Assembly (NCBI RefSeq): GCF_028769735.1
Contig: NC_088172.1
Location: 93,510,951 to 93,574,950 of the forward strand
Direction of reading: 5' to 3'
DNA length: 64,000 nt
Source: Zonotrichia leucophrys gambelii
Lineage: Eukaryota; Chordata; Aves; Passeriformes; Passerellidae
Of this stretch, positions 36,801-64,000 are shown in pieces. The translations under genes and the position numbers were made by a program. Below the pieces are notes generated by a model. It did no database searches. It was not told the origin of the DNA and saw only the letters and a program-made list of their open reading frames with translations. Positions within the stretch are counted from its first letter, which is position 1. The number at the start of each line of letters is the position of its first letter.

Positions 36801-39800
36801 ACCAGCTGCTTACTGTTACAAATATATGGTATTCACTTGTTTTATGAGAAACATGAAACCTAGGGGAGAAGGTTTTCTGTTGGTGTTTTTTAATCTCACA
36901 AAAATGCAGCAGTACCTAGAAAGATGGAATTGTATCTGAGAGAAAAGATAAACAGCAAATACAGTCTAAACTGAAACAAGGGCAAGGAAAAGCAACCAAA
37001 AGAAATGAGATATGGGATTTTAATAAAATTACTCTATCCCACTGGATTATTCTAAATCAGAATGTTCATATTTATGGATGAAAGCTTCAAAGATCTACTG
37101 TGTTTGATGAAATTTAAAAAGGTCCAATGACTGTGTATGCACAGTATTTCATACAATATGTATTCTCTGTCTCTTTTGGCCCTTTTCAATTCAGTAGATG
37201 CCACAGAATATGTAGGTATCACTGTAGGATGGAAATCACACTTTCATTATAAAGTTCAGTGCTGCTGTTTACTTGTTTACTATTAATTTTTGGATGTGCA
37301 GTTGGAGCTGCTTATTGACTGGTAACAAAACACCAGAAAAATATGTATGTTACCAGAGCCCTAGCAAAAAAAGCCAAAAGAAGCAGCTATATTTTGTGCA
37401 GGATTTAGTTCTAGGGGAAAACATTATCATGTAATTTACTGCACTTAACAATTTTGGTGAAGACCCTCAGCCAACTTTCCTAATTGAAAATTGAGAGAGT
37501 GTGAAATCCATCCAACTTTCTCTTTCCACATTCTTATTTCATTATAGTTTTTAAAGGAAGCTATTTTTCTCTGTAAATGCAGGGAATATGCATCACACCA
37601 ACACTATTGTTGGAAAGTCATTCAGTCGAAAGGTAGGAAAAGGAACTCGACCTGGTCAAAAACATTTCTGAGAGAACACATAAGGCCTGGATAGTCTGAA
37701 GGCTGCACAGCTCTGGAGAGAGTTCTTGCTGCTGAAAATGTGGCAGTGAGCAAGTGCCAGCTCCTCAGGTGTGCTGAGAGCTCTCTTCTGTGTAAGCAAT
37801 CCTGCTGGCATTAGGCAATGCTGAAGGAGCAGATGTTTGAAATTTGTGTACTAAACACAGCATCCCTACTTTGAGGCAGCAGAGAGAGAAAGCACATTAA
37901 AACTGAGCTGGATGAATTATTGGCATGAGCGTGTTCCAAACCAGTAAGTTCCCTCTTGAGTTTCCTGTCCAGCATTTTATTTTTGTCTTAATTCAAGTGT
38001 TTTCAAATTTCTGGGGTTTATGACAGCATTACTCATGCGTTGAAACCCCTAAAGTCAGTTTTCTAACCTAGAATTGATTTGAATTTTTTGCTCTGTGAGA
38101 ACTTTGGGTATTTTTATTTTCTGGTTAGATACATTTTGAAATGTTGACAATGTCTTTGAGACAAAAATTCTGTCTCTACGTTTTCTCTTCTTGTAGTAGC
38201 TCACTGTGGGAATGCTGCACCCTTAGTCTGCAGGGCAGGGGGTGCTCTCTCAATGGGAATTTATTTCCTGCCCTCTGTCCTGCCTTCATCAAAGGTGTGT
38301 TCATTTTATACTGTAAATTATTCAAACTGCACTGTGAAGACAGAGTAAATAATTTCCTTACGGGTTTTTTTATGCCTGTTATCATAGCATCTCAGTTCCT
38401 TACAAACGTTAATGAAATGAACATCACAGAGCTCTTGTGAGGAGTTTATTCCCATTTATGTTTAGGAAGTGAAGCAAGAAGATTAAAGGCAGTTTATGTA
38501 ACTGGAAAAATGGGAGAGCTTTCAGGCATTTACAAACACTGGCTGTTTTTTCTGCCTGTAGCAGGCAGTCTAATAAAAAAGAGAATATTTCCTCCTACAA
38601 GTGCATCCTTAGGCAATGATAGTAACAGTAACAATGTTGTTGCAAATATTAAAGACAGGAATTATGAAGTATTGACCAACTTTGACTTCCTGGTGTGAGA
38701 AACATGTAATCCAGTCTTTTTTCCAAAGCATTTTTGAGGACAATGTGTTTTCCAAGTATGTCTCTCACTGGTCTCATTTGCAGCTGCAGCTACTCGGGTT
38801 CCTTGCTGATCTGGATACAAGTGTCCTGGGGTGGGCGGCTGGAAAATGAGAGCAGTGTAGCTTGCTGTGAAAGTTGTGATTTATGTGATCTGCCCTGTAT
38901 CATGTGGAGTTCAATGGCCGTTTGCCAAGGATGGCTTCGGTCCCCTCAGACATGAACTTATCTTTCACTTCTCTCACTTTCTTTCCTCCTTTATTTCATA
39001 GCTCCCAACTTCTCTAATGGTGAAAGCATGGGCATTAGTAACTTGTATCAATAGCAAATTTACCTTGTCCTGGAATATGGCTATCCTCAGCACAAAGGGA
39101 GCCAGCAGCCTTTGAATGTCTGTGCTGCTGGAGGACAGGAGATAAAAGAGTGAGGAAATATGTAGCCATCAGAAATGGCAAGTCATGGAAAAATCAATAA
39201 TCTGAAACCCCCCCCAAATTCTCACTATCCTTTTATAGCTAGACAGCAGCTCTTCTGTTTTCATACAACTTTCAATATGCCAAGTAATGTTTTTGTAAAT
39301 ATCTGAGTCAAAGCTTTGAACTCAAGCCAAAGGAGGGGCAGGAGAAATTGAGAAGTTAATGACAAATACTTGTAACAGACACACATCATCAACAAGGTTG
39401 TACAATCCCAGATTTTTAATGACATTTAGCGGAGGCACCAAGCTTCAGCACTAGCCCATTGGAAAACATTTTTTAAGAGATGTAATCAAATAGTAGGAAA
39501 CTTTCTGTTTTGAGAGGTAAACACATAGGGTTAGATAAACATGGGTAGGTATTTTTTGCTACATGTATGCAATTAAAAATGGAAATTTTTCACATTGTGG
39601 GCATATAGGGTCTTGCCTTGAGAACCTCTGAAATAAACTCAATTCTGTACAATGAGGCTCCTCAAGGATAGCCCAGAGAGAAGCTGCTTGCTGGTAAAAT
39701 GTGGCAAGGCTGTACATTTATCCCAGGTCTTTGGAATTTTTGCAGAGTACAAATGAGACAATTTTTAAACCACAACCAAGTATTGTCGTATTAAGCTCTT

Positions 39801-42800
39801 CTGTTTTAGTGTGTCCTCAGCAGGAGTGCTTCACCTGACTGTGTTTGTCCCAAAAGCTTTTGGTAGGATTAAAAATTATGGTCTAAGAAGTTGAATGTAG
39901 CATGTGAAGGTATAATTATGTTCAGCTTCATTAAACCCTGCATGATAATTAGGAGCATAGCCAGTTTGTCAGATAAGAGATATTTTTGTGGATGCCTGCA
40001 AGAATTTCTTCTCCATCCCACCTGGGCAGGTGTGGTGGCAGGAAGACAAAGTTTCCCCTTTTGCAATGATCAAATACCTCACTCTTTCTGGCCAGATTCC
40101 TCAGAGACAGACTCACCAGAGCTGGCCAGCACACTGTGATTCCTCCGCTGGTCAAGGGACAGGGAAGGAGAGAAGAGGAAACCCAAGTCAGAGAAAATCT
40201 GTTGAGAATTGAAATATGTCCCCCTGGGTCTCACAGTGCGAGCAGAGAGTTGCTGGTCCTGCATAAGCAAAGCCACATGATTTTCCTCTTTCCATCCTGA
40301 TAGCGGAAATGGAAAGCAAGTCCAAAAGCCTGGGCAGGAAAGATCCCAGGCTGTCATTTGTCTCCAGGCTCTGGTACTGGATTTGAACACTGCCAGGGCT
40401 GGACTGTGTTGAGAAGCAGGACCTGTGAGGTACAAAGTCAGCTCTTGTTCCCCAAGGAGTTGTTTCTACTTTTCTACTTTCAATTTAGAGCCTGAAATGC
40501 CATTTATTTAATGCTGCTGTTTAAATAATGATTTATAAGCCTCCAAGCCAGCCGTGGTACAGCTTAATTACTGCTGTAATTTATGGATGCCACTGGCTAC
40601 ATAAACACTGCTGTAAATATAAAGGATGTCTCCCACAAATTTTACTCTGATACTTATTTGATACCATTCATTTTCCTTTCCCAACACGTCTTCTGTGTGT
40701 GAGTTGAGGCCACTTCAACAATCCAGGTCATTCTGGTTCACTTTGCCAGGAGTAATTGGGTCTGGGAACTGAAAAGATCAAACGTCTGTTTTTCTTGCAA
40801 AGTATTTTAATTAAAATTTGAGTTTCCTTGAGCTTGGATGCAAACATCTGCATTAAGTGGCCCATTAAAAGGATTATTTGTATTTGGGCTTTTTTTGGTT
40901 ATCTATTTGTTTTACTAGTTAATCATCTCCTTTCTCCAATTCATTTTGCCTTTGTGCTCACAGTAAGCAAGCAAACAAGATGGGAATAAATCATGCACTG
41001 TAACAGAGCCCAGCCATTCCCCGGGCTGCAGCTTTGCTATTTGTGTTCTCTAACCTATACAAGGAGCACGTATATATTGGTCTAATGCAAATCTGAGCTA
41101 ATTCAAGCCCTGTCTCCAAAGAGATGAATGAGCATGTAAATCTGCTGCTTTGTTTTGGAGGAATAGCTCCTGGAATTGCCTGATTCCCAGTTGCAACTGA
41201 CATATTTCAAATACTACAGTCAGTTGGCTTAGGGAGATTTGTGCCCCTGGGCTGCAACAAAAAACACCTGGGAAGACAAGTAGGTTCTCTTGAATGCCTT
41301 GGTTCCATTATAATTAGTGTTAATGCAGTTGTGTGCTTGGAAAAGTGAGTGCCTTTAAAAAGTTATAATTAATTGAGTAAACAGAACAAGCCCATTGCCT
41401 ACAATTACCACTCCTCTGAATCTCTGTGTATCTCTGCAGCTGCTGAAGTAAAACACGGACATTGCTGAAAAGATTGCAGATAAACTGAGTGGGACATGAA
41501 AGCTGGTACTAAACATGGGCTTCAAAACCATCTGTGGGCTAATTCAGAGAGACAAGAGCACTTCTGAATTTCAGTAGAACTTAAGGATCTTTTTAAGAGT
41601 GTCATGATGTTGCTGACTCATGGAAGTGCTCTCCTAACTTTTCTTTGGGTGGTACTTCCAACAACTGAGTGTTATTCAGGCTCACTGCATGCCCCTAGGA
41701 GAAGGGATCACCTCCTGAGTTACCAGGGTCCCTTCTCACAGCTTTGTAGTGCCCACTTGCACATTTCCTGAGCCCCACAGGTCTGGCTTGTGGCACATGA
41801 AGAGCTTTGCACTCACATAGGGAAGGCTCTCAGCAGTAACTCTGAGTGTGCATTTTTTTGTAGGAAGTTCAGCAAAGCCAAGGAAGATGCCATCTCACGG
41901 CCTTAAACCCTCACCAAGGAGCCCACAGATATTGTCAGCAGCCAGCTCCACATTACTTGGGCTATATTTCCTGCAAAGCTTCTCCTCTGTAGTCATGCCT
42001 TGACCCAGACTGGAATACAAGGGCATTGTACAGCCTGTATGTGGCAAGCCAGAATTGCTCTAAGGAAGGGAAAAAAATCGACCTGACAATAGCACAGAGT
42101 ACCCTTTTTTGAGGATCTATCGTCCTTTATTAATAAAGTTTGGCATGTATTCCCCCCACTCCTGAATGATTTGCACCATAAAATAAGCTGGAAGAGATAT
42201 AGTGGTTGTTTTCCTACATGGTTCATTAATTTTTAGTTTTGGCAGGCAATATAAATAAAAATATCAAGTGCACATCTAATTGAATCGCCAGTGATTTCCA
42301 ACTCCCTGTAGTACCAGAGAACCAGAGTACATGATGTAGCTGCACTGTTGAGTGAGCATGGATGAGTTGGGCAAACAATGGCTCACTCTGCCCAGAGGCT
42401 TTGGTTTAATCTGGAGCATTTATCCATTTAATATGAGACAGGGCAGTTATTGCTGCAGTGGGGAATTCACAGATCTCTTTGTTCTGTCAGGCTTGTCTTC
42501 CAGCAGTGACTGGAAATGTGTCTTGGCACATTCAGGAAGGTGTCAGTGAACTGCACCCACACTCAGATTTTTGTGGAAGGAACTCTGGCATTTCTCAAGC
42601 TTAGACTCCTCCAAACACACTGACTTCAAGATGTAACTGAATTAATTCCTGCCTCCTTCATGTGTCTGATCTAGAGCATGGACCTCTTTAAAAAAAAAAG
42701 ATTATAAAAAGAGCTTTGTCCCAAGTATCATCTCAAAGGACTTGGGATGAGAGAGTTCCTACAGTAAGGAAAATTATACCTGTCAGGCTACTTGATATCT

Positions 42801-43462
42801 GACTTCTCAGCTGTCAGGGGAATCAAGTGCCTCCAGAAAAGGATGGTTCTTAAAGAAAATTGCTTGGGATCATTTCTGAGTGGATGATATTGACCTCTAA
42901 TTGTAATGTTTGATGACCTCATTTCATGAGAGCTGTCTCCTTTGCACACTGCTGGATGTCTTTTGCTGCTTAGCACAGGTAAAATGAGCTCGTGACTTCT
43001 GTCTCTTGGTGGATATAGGCTGCTGTGGGCTCAAGGGAGTGCAGGAGCAGGAGTAGGCATAGAAGAGAAAGAAAAGTACAAGTAGAGGATGAACTGTTTT
43101 CTCTCCTGCAGGGAATACGACAACACAATACACCCGAAGTAAAGGTAATGCATGTTGCCAAAAGAGCATGATGAAAGTTTGTGCTCTTTCTAAATCCTGT
43201 AGCCATGTTTACTCCTGAGCTAGACAAAGAGGATATCAGCTTTCAGGACTGTCAGTGCAGCAGTAAATTCACACACAATTAAAAACCTATCATGTGTATT
43301 GTGTTGTTCTTGATAAGTAACAGAGCAGGACGCAGGATTTAAGTCCTCCAGAGGTCAAAGCTGCCTTCCACATTATAGCACTAGAAAGGCCTGAGGAACT
43401 GAAATTCTCTATTTCATGGACTATTAGACATTTGACAAGATTAAATAGGTCAAAAAAATTAG

Positions 43463-50999
<7,537 letters not shown>

Positions 51000-51131
51000 G
51001 AAAGCTTCCCCCTGGCTTTTACTGCTCGTTCGAAGAAGGGGATTGTGGCTGGACACCAGGCCCCTCTGCATCTCGCCCTTCTCCATGGCGGATCGGAAGC
51101 CCGGAGCAGAAGCGTTTCCCTTCCATAGAAG
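51000..51131 (+). CDS. ALK: ALK exon 7: start of second MAM domain
   Basis: This 132-nt exon begins with GA, which completes an Arg codon split by the phase-1 intron. It then reads KLPPGFYCSFEEGDCGWTPG, PSASRPSPWRIGSPEQKRFP and SIE. GFYCSFEEGDCGW is the typical opening of a MAM domain, with its first two cysteines and the conserved Trp. In ALK this second MAM domain follows the LDLa module directly. The middle part (PSASRPSPW) is Ser/Pro-rich and appears to be the least conserved portion. The donor is GAAG|GTGTGT (phase 1). The exon is symmetric and has the same length as exon 6. The neighbouring exon 8 is only 932 bases away. Confidence 0.96.
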
Positions 51132-52063
51132 GTGTGTGAGAGAAAACAGTGAGTGTAGAGCACAAACAGCAGAGAGCAGAAATGGTACACACATGGTGAG
51201 GAGGGGGAATGAAACACGAGGCAAGTTTTCCTGCGTACTTACATATTCAGCTTCCAGTGAAGCAGATCCCAACTTTCCACTCTCAAATGCCATCTTTCCA
51301 CTCTGAGTGCTTTGAGTAAAAGAGCATCCTGCTCCCTTTTTGTCTTGAGGGTACAAAGTGGTACCTCAGTCTCCACCACTGACACCAGATACAGATCTTG
51401 ACCCCTTCTAAAAAACTTCATACCAAATGTTCATCTGCCTGACCCTCTACCATACTGGTCTGTTTTTTTCTTTCTGATTTTTCTTATTTATTTTCTCTAT
51501 TTTTCTGTACTGCTGGTTTTTTCCCCTGCTACATTCTAATTTTTCTTGTCTTTGCTTCATGATCCCTTGAGTTGCACTTTTATGTACAATAACTATGTAC
51601 TTGGTTCTCCTACCTAAATGCCAGTATCTAATCCTTCTCATACAAACAGCTGAAGGCTTAGGCTTCTGAGAGAAAACCCAATATTGCCCTTGTTCTTCTT
51701 GTTTACAGAAATTATTCATGCAGCAAAGAGCTATAGCTGTATTTTTATTTGGTTTTGGTCAAGATAAATTCTTGTCTTCCAAGTTACTTTCTGTTCATAA
51801 AAGATACACTTTATTATTTGCCTTGCAAGGAGAATGAATTTGAAGACATGGAGCAACAGAAGGTAGCAGTGGGGGGAAGGTGAGCAGGCTCATTGTTTGT
51901 TAGGTAAGTGAAGCTGCATCACTAAGAAATGGTAAAAGCCTTCTGTTCCCTGGAATTCCACCATGGCAGGAGGCAGCTAACATAGGCTTGGGGCAGGTTT
52001 CACAAATCCTGAAACCCAAAGGTGAGTGCTGCAGTTTGACCTTCTCCCTTCTCTTTCATCCAG
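51132..52063 (+). other. ALK: ALK intron 7 (phase 1, 932 nt)
   Basis: This is the shortest intron in the window. It has a GTGTGT donor, and the acceptor follows a pyrimidine tract at 52040-52060 ending ATCCAG. It contains T-rich sequence around 51460-51530 and no recognised repeat or gene. Confidence 0.92.
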
Positions 52064-52164
52064 GTCGTGCACTCCTCCTTAACGCCAGCAAGGCACCAGC
52101 AGTAGCAAAGACTGTCATGACCAGCACAGCATTTCCAGCTCCCTTGAGGAACTCCCCCTGTGAG
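52064..52164 (+). CDS. ALK: ALK exon 8: second MAM domain, middle
   Basis: This 101-nt exon starts with GT, which completes a Gly codon. It encodes RALLLNASKAPAVAKTVMTS followed by TAFPAPLRNSPCE. The ALLL strand, TAFPAP and PCE are the expected MAM core, and NAS is a glycosylation sequon. The exon must end after GAG at 52162-52164 for the frame to continue as ELRMSW in exon 9. The intron then begins GCAAGT, a GC donor with otherwise ideal consensus. The nearby canonical GTGAGG, with GT at 52160-52161, would leave one extra base out of frame and would also remove the conserved Cys. I therefore prefer the GC site. Confidence 0.95.

Positions 52165-64000
<11,836 letters not shown>

Overview
The window is avian nuclear DNA, most likely from a songbird. 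It carries an internal stretch of ALK (anaplastic lymphoma kinase, a receptor tyrosine kinase) on the + strand. Five exons can be read and chained in frame: 17575-17702, 43596-43727, 51000-51131, 52064-52164 and 62106-62275. Their lengths (128, 132, 132, 101 and 170 nt) and intron phases (2-1-1-1-0-2) fit exons 5 to 9 of vertebrate ALK. Together they hold 663 nt (221 codons). In protein order they give the end of the first MAM domain, the short LDL-receptor class A module, and the first part of the second MAM domain. The start codon, signal peptide, glycine-rich region, transmembrane segment and kinase lie outside the window.

Layout: 1-17574 is the 3' part of intron 4, with three CR1 retroposon copies and several small tandem duplications. 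17703-43595 is intron 5 (about 25.9 kb), with three more CR1 copies in its first quarter and a striking hairpin. 43728-50999 is intron 6. 51132-52063 is the short intron 7. 52165-62105 is intron 8, which seems to use a non-canonical GC donor. 62276-64000 is the beginning of intron 9. About 99% of the window is intron.

The bird assignment rests on CR1 non-LTR retroposons being the only recognised interspersed repeats. Several are close to subfamilies common in bird genomes, and no mammalian Alu or L1-like sequence is seen. Five of the six CR1 copies lie antisense to ALK. From about 24.4 kb to the end I recognise none.

No second gene, RNA gene, CRISPR array or bacterial-type operon is supported. 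Most open frames in the introns are chance frames, and a few are decayed CR1 ORF2 tails. I did not find a new biological system. The most useful observations are the complete exon chain, the GC-AG intron 8, the symmetric 132-nt exons 6 and 7, the paired acceptor AGs at exon 5, and a 19-bp perfect hairpin at 19704-19745.
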